A DNA stretch of 55,681 bases from Ignavibacteriae bacterium HGW-Ignavibacteriae-3 (lineage in GTDB: Bacteria; Bacteroidota; Ignavibacteria; Ignavibacteriales; Melioribacteraceae). The DNA lies in contig PGYS01000004.1 of assembly GCA_002839795.1 (NCBI GenBank), positions 1 through 55,681 on the forward strand. Direction: 5' to 3'. A program made the translations under genes and the position numbers. The notes under the pieces are model-generated. The model did no database searches. It was given only the letters and a program-made list of their open reading frames with translations, and had not been told where the DNA came from. Below, piece by piece: positions 8,526 to 15,882 of this stretch (position 1 is its first letter; each line of letters opens with the position of its first letter).

Positions 8526-9527
8526 ATGAAAATTTCGGTTCTCGGAGCTGGCGGCTGGGGAACTACCCTGGCCATTTTACTTCATTTCAACGGACATGAA
8601 GTAACTCTCTGGGAATACAAACGCGCTTACGCCAAGACTCTAGGCCGTTCGAGAGAAAATAAAGATTACCTTCCCGGCATTAAAATTCCAAAAGAGATTT
8701 ACATTACTCACTCCCTTTCAGAGAGCTGTGAGAACAAGCATATGATCGTTCTTGCAGTACCGTCTCAATTTATTCGGGGAGTATTGAAAGAAATGAAACG
8801 TTATGATTTCCATGATACAATTTTTGTGAGTGTTGCTAAGGGAATCGAGAAAGGTACTTTGCTTACAGTATCACAGCTTATCAAAGACGAGCTAAAAAAC
8901 TTACGCTTAGAAAATATCGGCGTTCTTTCCGGTCCAAGTCATGCTGAAGAAGTGGCTAAAAAAATTCCTACAGCAGTTGTTGCCGCATCGGATGATCCTT
9001 TTACGGCGAGGCAGATCCAATCGGCATTTATAACCTCCTACTTCCGGGTTTATTCCACAACCGATACTCTCGGGGTTGAATACGGAGGCGCACTAAAAAA
9101 TGTTATCGCGATCGGCGCAGGAATTATTGACGGTGCTAAATTCGGAGATAATACTAAAGCCGCTATTATGACCCGCGGTATCGCGGAAATTTCTCGTCTT
9201 GGAATCGCACTCGGCGCCAGACCGGAAACATTTTCAGGATTATCGGGAATGGGCGATTTAATAGTAACCTGCATGAGTAAGCACTCTCGTAACCGTTTCG
9301 TGGGTGAGCAGCTCGGACGGGGATATAAATTAAAAGACATTCTTAAAAAGATGCAGATGGTAGCAGAAGGTGTTGAAACCTGCCGCTCGGTACATCAGCT
9401 CTCTGAAAAGCATAAAATCGAAACACCAATCGCAAAAGCAGTTTACAAAATATTATTTGAAGAGAAAGATCCCACCAAAGCTACATATGAATTAATGACC
9501 CGCGATATGAAAGCTGAGGATGAATAA
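8526..9527 (+). CDS. gpsA: Glycerol-3-phosphate dehydrogenase [NAD(P)+]
   Basis: GpsA reduces dihydroxyacetone phosphate to sn-glycerol-3-phosphate, supplying PlsY next door. The 333-residue protein has the Rossmann motif GAGGWGTTLA at 7-16, VSVAKGIEKG at 101-110 and SGPSHAEEV at 135-143. The catalytic lysine lies in EYGGALKN at 191, and the C-terminal half has SGMGDLIVTC. The gene abuts the plsY stop codon, so the two are almost certainly co-translated. Length and motifs are ordinary. Confidence 0.97.
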   Translation: MKISVLGAGGWGTTLAILLHFNGHEVTLWEYKRAYAKTLGRSRENKDYLPGIKIPKEIYITHSLSESCENKHMIVLAVPSQFIRGVLKEMKRYDFHDTIFVSVAKGIEKGTLLTVSQLIKDELKNLRLENIGVLSGPSHAEEVAKKIPTAVVAASDDPFTARQIQSAFITSYFRVYSTTDTLGVEYGGALKNVIAIGAGIIDGAKFGDNTKAAIMTRGIAEISRLGIALGARPETFSGLSGMGDLIVTCMSKHSRNRFVGEQLGRGYKLKDILKKMQMVAEGVETCRSVHQLSEKHKIETPIAKAVYKILFEEKDPTKATYELMTRDMKAEDE

Positions 9528-9542
9528 TTCCGGTTACCGGAA
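9528..9542 (+). terminator. Small hairpin just after gpsA
   Basis: TTCCGG at 9528-9533 pairs with CCGGAA at 9537-9542 around a three-base loop, immediately after the gpsA stop. No T-run follows directly, so it is at best a weak terminator or mRNA-stabilising hairpin ahead of recG. Confidence 0.25.
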
Positions 9543-9611
9543 ATCATTGCCTACTTACCTTCCAAATTTTTAATTATATTTCTCCCAGGACAAAACAAAT
9601 TCAATTGATTC

Positions 9612-11789
9612 ATGCCAGATAATCTTTCTATGTCGGTTCAATATTTAAAATCCGTCGGTCCGAAACGAGCGGAATCATTTTCCAAGATTGGAATCAACAC
9701 GATTAAAGATCTCCTTTTCTACTTCCCATCCCGCTATTTAGACCGGTCAACAATATTGAATTGTGTAAAAGTGGTACAGCATGTAGTAAACGGCTACATC
9801 GGAGAAGTTACAATCGTTGGCGAAGTGATTGATTCTGAAATTCACTATTATAATAGAAAGCAGGTTTTCAAGGTACGCATGAAAGATCAATCTGGGTTTT
9901 TCGACTTGGTCTGGTTCCACGGTGCGAAATATTTTAAGGATGTATTTAATCCCGGGAATCATTTTGCTGTCTCCGCCAAACCTGTTTTAACTAAATATGG
10001 TCATATTCAGTTCGTTCATCCCGATTTCGACAGGTTAGCCGAAAGCGAATCAAAAGATTTCCTGAATACCGGGAGAATTATTCCGTTTTACAGAGTTCAA
10101 AAGGAATTGAGGGAATCAAATTTAGGAGACTTAAGCCTTAGAAGAATTATAAATCAGGCCGCAGAGACTTATTCATCAAAACTGGCTGAATCGCTCCCTG
10201 ACTCTATTATAAAAAAGAATAATCTAATGGGAATTATAGAAACTGTTCAGACACTTCATTCTCCCAAAGATTATATATCGCTCGAAATTGCTAGAACGAG
10301 ACTCAAGTTTGAGGAACTTTTCTATTTTGAAAGTCTTGTAGCAATGCGTAAACAGATTTTCAAAGAAAAGAAGAAAGGATTTTCATTTGTAACAAAACCT
10401 GAGCCTCTGAGAAAATTCCTGAAAACTCTGCCGTTCGAACTCACCGAAGCACAGTTAAAAGTGCTCAGCGAAATCAGAAAAGATCTTGAAAGTGAAAGAC
10501 CTATGAACCGCCTGCTTCAGGGAGATGTTGGAAGTGGAAAGACTATCGTCGCTCTTATAAGCATGCTCATTGTCGTTGAAAATAACTTTCAGGCGGTACT
10601 AATGGCTCCGACTGAAATATTGGCCGATCAGCATTTTAAAAGAATTTCTGAACTTGTTGCTCCTCTCGGATTAAAAGTAGATGAATTGATCGGGGGGCAG
10701 AAAAAATCTGAGCGGGACATAATTTTAAAACGGATCGCTGAAGGTAAAACAGATATTGTCATCGGTACTCATGCTCTTATACAGGATAATGTAAATTTCC
10801 ATAAACTTGGACTAACAGTAATTGATGAGCAGCACCGCTTTGGTGTTATGCAGCGGTCCAATCTTGTGGAAAAGGGATTACAGTCCGACGTTCTGATAAT
10901 GACAGCCACACCTATTCCCCGGACACTGACCATGACAATATATGGCGATCTCGACATTTCGGTGATCGATCAGATGCCTAAGAACAGAAAACCAATCAAA
11001 ACAATTTTACGGGGTGAGAAAAAACTTCCGGACATATATGAGTTCATACGCTCTAAATCCAAAGACGGATACCAGACATTTCTCGTCTATCCATTAGTAG
11101 AGGAATCTGAAAAGATAGAACTCAAGGCGGCGCAGTCATATTTTGAGGAATTATGCCGGGACCAATTAAGCGACCTACGGCTCTGTCTGATCCACGGCAG
11201 AATGAAATGGCAGGAAAAAGAAAAGATCATGTTCGATTTTGCCGACAAGAAATATGATGTACTCGTTTCGACCACGGTAATTGAGGTTGGAATAGATATT
11301 CCGGATGCTAACATAATTGTAATCAACGATGCTTTCCGGTTTGGACTTTCTCAGCTTCACCAATTGCGCGGAAGAGTCGGCAGGAGTCAGAAGCAGGCGT
11401 ACTGCATTCTGGTTTCATCCGATGCGCATGCAGTCAAATCTAATCAGTTTAATTTTAATTTCGATTACCTCTCACCTGAGCAGATTGAAAGGAATAAATC
11501 TTTAATTCGTCTTAACGCAATGGTCAAGCACACTAGCGGATTTGAACTTGCTGAGATTGATATGAAGCTGCGCGGACCGGGAAATATTTTCGGGACTCAG
11601 CAAAGCGGGCTGCCTGAATTAAAGTACGCCAATATAATTGAAGATACGGAATTATTGATCTCGGCAAGAGCCGTTGCATTTGAAATCATAGAGAAGGACC
11701 CCACGCTTAACCTCGCTGAGAACTCATTGATCAAAAATATTCTTAGAGAAAATTACTATCAGCATCTTCAGCTTTCCCGGATTGCCTGA
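9612..11789 (+). CDS. recG: ATP-dependent DNA helicase RecG
   Basis: RecG unwinds and reverses stalled replication forks and Holliday junctions. In its 725 residues, the first 270 form the wedge/OB-fold region, starting with a V-G-P-K-R helix-hairpin-like motif at about 15-19. The superfamily 2 helicase core has Walker A GDVGSGKT at 304-311, the DEQHR box at 405-409, TATPIPRT shortly after, and the motif V/VI region V-I-E-V-G-I-D-I-P and Q-L-R-G-R-V-G-R-S. Start choice is less certain: the ATG at 9612 has only a weak AGGA about 20 bases upstream, but it leaves the normal wedge domain intact. It is the last gene before the ATP-grasp operon, with no strong terminator after it. Confidence 0.96.
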   Translation: MPDNLSMSVQYLKSVGPKRAESFSKIGINTIKDLLFYFPSRYLDRSTILNCVKVVQHVVNGYIGEVTIVGEVIDSEIHYYNRKQVFKVRMKDQSGFFDLVWFHGAKYFKDVFNPGNHFAVSAKPVLTKYGHIQFVHPDFDRLAESESKDFLNTGRIIPFYRVQKELRESNLGDLSLRRIINQAAETYSSKLAESLPDSIIKKNNLMGIIETVQTLHSPKDYISLEIARTRLKFEELFYFESLVAMRKQIFKEKKKGFSFVTKPEPLRKFLKTLPFELTEAQLKVLSEIRKDLESERPMNRLLQGDVGSGKTIVALISMLIVVENNFQAVLMAPTEILADQHFKRISELVAPLGLKVDELIGGQKKSERDIILKRIAEGKTDIVIGTHALIQDNVNFHKLGLTVIDEQHRFGVMQRSNLVEKGLQSDVLIMTATPIPRTLTMTIYGDLDISVIDQMPKNRKPIKTILRGEKKLPDIYEFIRSKSKDGYQTFLVYPLVEESEKIELKAAQSYFEELCRDQLSDLRLCLIHGRMKWQEKEKIMFDFADKKYDVLVSTTVIEVGIDIPDANIIVINDAFRFGLSQLHQLRGRVGRSQKQAYCILVSSDAHAVKSNQFNFNFDYLSPEQIERNKSLIRLNAMVKHTSGFELAEIDMKLRGPGNIFGTQQSGLPELKYANIIEDTELLISARAVAFEIIEKDPTLNLAENSLIKNILRENYYQHLQLSRIA

Positions 11790-11848
11790 AAAATTTTTCT
11801 CAAAGGAGTCGACCCTCGCCTTATTTTTTTCTTATCACTCATCATGCC

Positions 11849-11903
11849 AAAAAATATTTTCCTAAAAAATATTTTCCGCAATTGATTGCAAAGAAAATAT
11901 AAT
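11849..11903 (+). promoter_or_regulatory. Repeat-rich upstream region of the ATP-grasp/aminomutase operon
   Basis: The 14-base unit AAAAAATATTTTCC occurs twice in tandem (11849-11862 and 11864-11877, period 15). Directly after it comes the inverted repeat GCAATTGATTGC (11878-11889), and then a perfect TATAAT at 11898-11903. No good -35 hexamer sits 16-18 bases upstream of that TATAAT. The position just before the operon suggests promoter plus operator, but an AT-rich background can produce such patterns, and no regulator gene is adjacent. Confidence 0.3.
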
Positions 11904-11942
11904 TCATTATATTTCTGATAGAAAATTTCGGAAGGAATCAAT

Positions 11943-13016
11943 ATTAGTTCGCATCTGCCAAATAAAAGATTAAAAGTTGTTCTCACATATAACATAAAAC
12001 CGGAAATAAGATTTTCCGACACAACACCTCTCACTCTTCCAGAAAAACAAGCAGAAACTTTGAATGATACTTACGCTGAGTGGGATACTATTGAGACAAT
12101 TAACGCACTGAGAGATGCTCTTGCATTAAATCATGACGTTACAATGATCGAGGCTGATGAAAGCGCTTTCGAAAAATTTAAATCCCACAGGCCTCAGATT
12201 GTTTTTAACGTTTCTGAATGCGCCAACAGTACTAGCCGAGAAGCTCAAATTCCCGCAATGCTGGACATGCTTCAGATTCCATACACCGGATCTGATCCGT
12301 TGACGCTCACAACCTGTCTTGACAAGGCCCGCACAAAGGAAATATTATCGTACCATAAAATTCCAACATCAAGATTTTTACTGGTTGAGTCTCCTGATGA
12401 TCTCGCTCACTTCAATCTGAATTTCCCGGTAATGATTAAACCCGTGGCTGAAGGCTCCAGCAAGGGTATTTTTAATTCTTCACTCATTTACAATCCCGCT
12501 GAATTGGCTGATCGTGTTCTTCCCAATCTTACCCTGTATAAGCAGCCCGTTCTAATAGAGGAATTTCTTCCCGGAAGAGAATTTACAGTTGCAATGCTTG
12601 GAAATAATTCCGACACTGAAATATTGCCGATAGTGGAAATAAATCTTAATGAGCTTCCAAAAGAGCTTGCACCCATATATTCATACGAAGCCAAATGGAT
12701 TGCAGACACGCGTGAGAATCCTTTAAACATTTTTAGCTGCCCGGCTGAAGTAGATGAAAATCTCGCAGCAAAAATCCGGGACGTGGCCCTCAAAACTTAC
12801 AGAGTACTAAGATGCAGGGACTGGAGCCGTATTGATATCCGTCTGGATGCCGATGGTGAGCCGAATGTTATTGAGGTTAATCCCCTGCCCGGAATTCTTC
12901 CCGATCCGATGGACAATTCCTGTTTTCCCAAAGCTGCCAGGGTACACGGTCTTTCATACGAGGAAATGATTAACAGAGTATTATTCATAGCGGCAAAGAG
13001 ATATAATTTATTATGA
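11943..13016 (+). CDS. D-Ala-D-Ala-ligase-like ATP-grasp protein (first of pair), probable ATT start
   Basis: ATP-grasp carboxylate-amine ligase of the Ddl superfamily; its real substrates are not known. Counting from ATT at 11943 (357 residues), the N-terminal beta strand R-L-K-V-V-L-T-Y-N begins the first Rossmann-like domain. PYTGSD lies at 113-118, MIKPVAEGSSKG (ATP-binding loop) at 164-175, EEFLPGREF at 206-214 and the metal-binding EVNPLPG at 311-317. The frame is open from 11922. The only conventional start is TTG at 12060, and using it deletes 39 residues including the conserved first strand. GGAAGGA at 11930-11936 sits six bases before ATT, and the resulting length matches the 352-residue paralogue next door. 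I therefore prefer ATT; the fallback CDS is 12060-13016. Its TGA overlaps the next ATG by four bases. Confidence 0.82.
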   Translation: MSSHLPNKRLKVVLTYNIKPEIRFSDTTPLTLPEKQAETLNDTYAEWDTIETINALRDALALNHDVTMIEADESAFEKFKSHRPQIVFNVSECANSTSREAQIPAMLDMLQIPYTGSDPLTLTTCLDKARTKEILSYHKIPTSRFLLVESPDDLAHFNLNFPVMIKPVAEGSSKGIFNSSLIYNPAELADRVLPNLTLYKQPVLIEEFLPGREFTVAMLGNNSDTEILPIVEINLNELPKELAPIYSYEAKWIADTRENPLNIFSCPAEVDENLAAKIRDVALKTYRVLRCRDWSRIDIRLDADGEPNVIEVNPLPGILPDPMDNSCFPKAARVHGLSYEEMINRVLFIAAKRYNLL

Positions 13017-14071
13017 ACCTTGAACAGAAAATATTGATATGTTATAACGAACCAACCCGTTATTACGATAACTACCTTGGGAAAGGCGTCTCCGATTCCG
13101 ATAGTAATGTGGATCTTTCCGAAAGGGAGTTCCTCAAACAGATTGAAATGATAAAAAAATCTCTTTCTAAGAAATATATGAGCGTTGAAGCGCTTGCTGT
13201 TAACAGCGATATCAAAAGCGCTATGAAAAAAATTAGTCATTTTTCTCCGGATATAATTTTCAATTTCGTCGAAACTGTTGAAGGTAATTCGAATTTTGAG
13301 AGCTTTATAGCCGGTATGTTTGACCTTCTCGAAATCCCGTTTACCGGGAACGGAGCTATAACACTTGGCAACTGCCTGGTCAAGTCCAGAACAAAGCAGA
13401 TTCTTCAGGCTCACGGCATCAGAACACCTAAACATTTGATTGCCGAGATAAATGCATTTCCCGAATTTGAAAATTTTCATCTTAAGTTTCCTGTCATTCT
13501 TAAACTTGCGCGCGAGGACGCGAGTATCGGAATCTCAGAATTCTCTGTAGTACAGAATTTTACTGCGATGAATGAAAGATTGGACTATCTCTTCAAGTCA
13601 TTCAACCAGGAAGTGATAATTGAAGAATATATTGACGGGCGCGAATTAAACGTAGCGATTCTGGGGGAAAAAGTTTTACCGATATCTGAAATAAGATTTG
13701 ATGGATTACCGGACGAATTTCCGAAAATTGTTACTTACGAGGCAAAGTGGTCTCCTGAAAGTGTTTATTTCAAGAATACTGTTCCAAGATGTCCGGCACC
13801 GCTTGATGATCAGCTCAGACAAAAAATTGAAAAGATGGCTCTTGAAGCATTTGAGGCTTTGGAGTGCAGAGACTACGTCAGAGTAGATATCAGATTAAAT
13901 CAAAGAAATGTTCCTTATGTGATAGAAGTAAATCCGAACCCAGATATCTCCCCGGATACCGGCTTTGTCAGATCGGCCGCCGCCGCGGGAATCGGTTACG
14001 ATGAACTTCTATTTAAAATATCAACTTTTGCACTAAAGAGAATTACATATGATACGCAAGCTGCGAGCTGA
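13013..14071 (+). CDS. D-Ala-D-Ala-ligase-like ATP-grasp protein (second of pair)
   Basis: A paralogue of the preceding gene, 352 residues, in the same ATP-grasp superfamily. It opens with K-I-L-I-C-Y-N-E-P at 6-14. PFTGNG follows at 109-114, REDASIGIS (ATP loop, in place of E-G-S-S) at 167-175, EEYIDGREL at 204-212 and the metal-binding EVNPNPD at 305-311. It starts with ATG inside the previous stop (ATGA overlap) and runs 23 bases into the acetyltransferase gene, so the operon is translationally coupled. Automatic naming would be D-alanine-D-alanine ligase. However, two divergent copies beside an aminomutase and an acetyltransferase, and away from the mur/fts genes, argue for ligation of other amino acids. 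The substrate is unknown. Confidence 0.85.
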   Translation: MNLEQKILICYNEPTRYYDNYLGKGVSDSDSNVDLSEREFLKQIEMIKKSLSKKYMSVEALAVNSDIKSAMKKISHFSPDIIFNFVETVEGNSNFESFIAGMFDLLEIPFTGNGAITLGNCLVKSRTKQILQAHGIRTPKHLIAEINAFPEFENFHLKFPVILKLAREDASIGISEFSVVQNFTAMNERLDYLFKSFNQEVIIEEYIDGRELNVAILGEKVLPISEIRFDGLPDEFPKIVTYEAKWSPESVYFKNTVPRCPAPLDDQLRQKIEKMALEAFEALECRDYVRVDIRLNQRNVPYVIEVNPNPDISPDTGFVRSAAAAGIGYDELLFKISTFALKRITYDTQAAS

Positions 14072-14522
14072 AGATAGAACACAACTCGTCTCTATAATTG
14101 AGAAGACGGATAATTTCAGTGACGACGAAAAAAAAGTCGCTATTGAACTGATCGATGAAGCTGCAGCAGATCCGGATCATGAATATTACAATGTATTTGT
14201 CTCTGAAAATGACAACAAAATTGACGGGTACCACTGTACCGGAAAAAGAGCTTTAACGGACGGCGTGTTTGATCTATTCTGGATAGTAGTAGATGACTCT
14301 ACTCAAAATAAAGGAATCGGGAAACAGCTTCTGGAGCATTCTGAACTATTTGTAAAGGAAAATAAAGGGAGATGGATACTTGCCGAAACCTCTTCCAAAG
14401 AGAGTTACAATGCCACAAGAAAGTTTTACTTGAGAAATAATTATTCGATAGTATCCCAGATTGAAGATTTTTACGCGGTAAAAGACAGCTTGATTGTCTT
14501 TGGCAAATATTTAAAAACATAA
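14049..14522 (+). CDS. GNAT-family N-acetyltransferase
   Basis: A 157-residue single-domain GNAT protein that would transfer an acetyl group from acetyl-CoA to an amine. Motif A, binding the CoA pyrophosphate, is QNKGIGKQLL at 86-95, after the strand F-W-I-V-V-D. Motif B contains YNATRKFYLRNNY at 120-132, typical of the domain. The first 35 residues (R-K-L-R-A-E-D ... F-S-D-D-E) also fit. It is embedded in the operon, overlapping the second ATP-grasp gene by 23 bases and lying 25 bases before the aminomutase gene. It is much shorter than the beta-lysine acetyltransferases AblB/YodP (about 270-285 residues), so it is not a plain AblB orthologue. It could still acetylate beta-lysine or the ATP-grasp product. 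Confidence 0.85.
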   Translation: MIRKLRAEDRTQLVSIIEKTDNFSDDEKKVAIELIDEAAADPDHEYYNVFVSENDNKIDGYHCTGKRALTDGVFDLFWIVVDDSTQNKGIGKQLLEHSELFVKENKGRWILAETSSKESYNATRKFYLRNNYSIVSQIEDFYAVKDSLIVFGKYLKT

Positions 14523-14547
14523 ACGGCAATATATAAAGGGAACTATC

Positions 14548-15774
14548 ATGGAACTCTGGCAGCAAATGGTTAGAGACAGCGTTCACTCTGTTGATCAGCT
14601 TGTGGAAAAGTTCGGGATCGACAGAACAGTAGCAGAGGGCTTGGATGAATTTTTCCAGGCACGTATTAATCCATACTATCTTGGTCTGATTCGTGAGCCG
14701 GGCGACCCTATCTGGAAGCAGTGCGTGCCGGATAAAGCCGAGCTTGATGATCTTGATGGATTTGAAGATCCGCTCCAGGAAGACAGAATGAGCCCGGTTC
14801 CGAATATCACTCACCGGTATCCCGACAGAGCACTATTCCTTACTACAAGCCAATGCGGGATGTACTGCAGATTCTGCACAAGAAAAAGAAAAGTAGGTAA
14901 CTCAGATAAAATTTCGATGAAAGAACTTGAATCTGCTTTCAAGTATCTCGAAAAACATACCGAGATCAGAGATGTAATTATGTCCGGCGGCGATCCGTTA
15001 ATGCTTACAGATGTGATGCTCGAAAAAATCTTAAAAAGATTGCGTCAGATTCCCCACCTCGAGATAATTCGTCTGGGGACCAAAATGCCTTGCGTACTTC
15101 CGCAGCGTATCACCCCAAAGCTGGTTGAGATGATAAAGAAGTATCACCCTATATACGTGAATACACATTTTAATCATCCATGGGAGATAACGCCTGAAAG
15201 TACCAAAGCATGCGAGATGCTCGCGAACGCAGGTATTCCGGTAAGCAATCAGGCAGTGCTCATGAAAGGCGTTAATGACGACGCCGATGTTATGAAAGAA
15301 TTATTCCAGAAATTGCTCAAGATCAGAGTAAGACCGTATTATCTGTATATGGCTGATGAAACCCGCGGCGCTAATCACTTCCGAACCTCGCTCGACAAAG
15401 GTTTGGAGATAATGCAGAAGCTTCGCGGCTATACAAGCGGACTCGCGATTCCCCACTTTGTAATTGACGCACCCGGAGGCGGAGGCAAGATTCCGATTTT
15501 ACCACAGTATGTTCTGCATCGCGACGAAGACAGAGTCGTAATGAAAAATTACAAGGGCGAGATTTTTGTTTATCGTGAAGCTCATAACGGCGAGGCCAAA
15601 CCTCAAGTGAACATTCCGGTTGAAATCGTAGCCAAAAGTAATGGATCCAATGGAAACGGATCAAACGGAAATGGATCGAATGGTAATGGGTCTAACGGGA
15701 ACGGTTCATCCAAGAAGCCGAAGAACTATAAAGAAAAAGTTGAAGTAACGGAGATTGCCACAAGCAATAATTGA
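14548..15774 (+). CDS. kamA: Lysine 2,3-aminomutase-like radical SAM/PLP enzyme
   Basis: KamA-family enzymes use SAM, a [4Fe-4S] cluster and PLP to move the amino group of L-lysine, forming beta-lysine. Within 408 residues the cluster motif is CGMYCRFC (C103, C107, C110). The residues that in Clostridium subterminale LAM bind the lysine side chain (D293, D330) and PLP (K337) align with D270, D307 and K314 here, with identical spacing. This supports lysine rather than glutamate as substrate. EpmB (EF-P modification) is less likely, since it lacks this C-terminal region. The C-terminus has four SNGNG repeats (367-386), then a Lys-rich and acidic end. AAAGGG lies upstream of the ATG. It is the last gene of the ATP-grasp/GNAT operon and is followed by a strong terminator. 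Confidence 0.9.
   Translation: MELWQQMVRDSVHSVDQLVEKFGIDRTVAEGLDEFFQARINPYYLGLIREPGDPIWKQCVPDKAELDDLDGFEDPLQEDRMSPVPNITHRYPDRALFLTTSQCGMYCRFCTRKRKVGNSDKISMKELESAFKYLEKHTEIRDVIMSGGDPLMLTDVMLEKILKRLRQIPHLEIIRLGTKMPCVLPQRITPKLVEMIKKYHPIYVNTHFNHPWEITPESTKACEMLANAGIPVSNQAVLMKGVNDDADVMKELFQKLLKIRVRPYYLYMADETRGANHFRTSLDKGLEIMQKLRGYTSGLAIPHFVIDAPGGGGKIPILPQYVLHRDEDRVVMKNYKGEIFVYREAHNGEAKPQVNIPVEIVAKSNGSNGNGSNGNGSNGNGSNGNGSSKKPKNYKEKVEVTEIATSNN
15646..15705 (+). repeat. Four 15-bp units encoding SNGNG
   Basis: Four adjacent 15-base units encode Ser-Asn-Gly-Asn-Gly near the end of the kamA-like gene. The serine codons differ in every unit (TCC, TCA, TCG, TCT) and the Asn and Gly codons vary as well. 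The repeat is conserved at protein level but degraded at DNA level, so it is an old, selected flexible linker rather than a recent slippage product. Confidence 0.9.
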
Positions 15775-15791
15775 CAACGTTTTTTGTGGTC

Positions 15792-15811
15792 ATCCCGACG
15801 AATGTCGGGAT
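15792..15811. repeat. Hairpin ATCCCGAC-GAAT-GTCGGGAT between convergent operons
   Basis: A perfect 8-bp stem with a GAAT tetraloop lies just after kamA and just before the main terminator. It has no T-run of its own. Its form (C-A-T-C-C-C-G-A-C ... G-T-C-G-G-G-A-T) resembles dispersed intergenic palindromes found in many bacterial genomes. Only one copy is present in this window, so its repeat-family status cannot be judged here. Confidence 0.5.
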
Positions 15812-15824
15812 CTAATATAAAATC

Positions 15825-15853
15825 AAAAATCCCGGTTAAGCCGGGATTTTTTT
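15825..15853. terminator. Bidirectional Rho-independent terminator
   Basis: AAAAATCCCGG at 15825-15835 pairs with CCGGGATTTTT at 15841-15851 around a five-base loop, giving 11 bp with A-runs on one side and T-runs on the other. It sits between the convergent kamA operon (plus) and the nadK/thioredoxin-like operon (minus) and should terminate both. Confidence 0.9.
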
Positions 15854-15882
15854 CATGTGTCATTCGATTAACTACTATCAGT

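Noticed and set aside
13013-14071. Second ATP-grasp gene as the cell-wall D-alanine-D-alanine ligase
   Set aside because: It is a divergent paralogue beside an aminomutase and acetyltransferase, not mur/fts genes, and its ATP loop (R-E-D-A-S-I-G) differs from typical Ddl. A cell-wall role is not excluded but is not supported.
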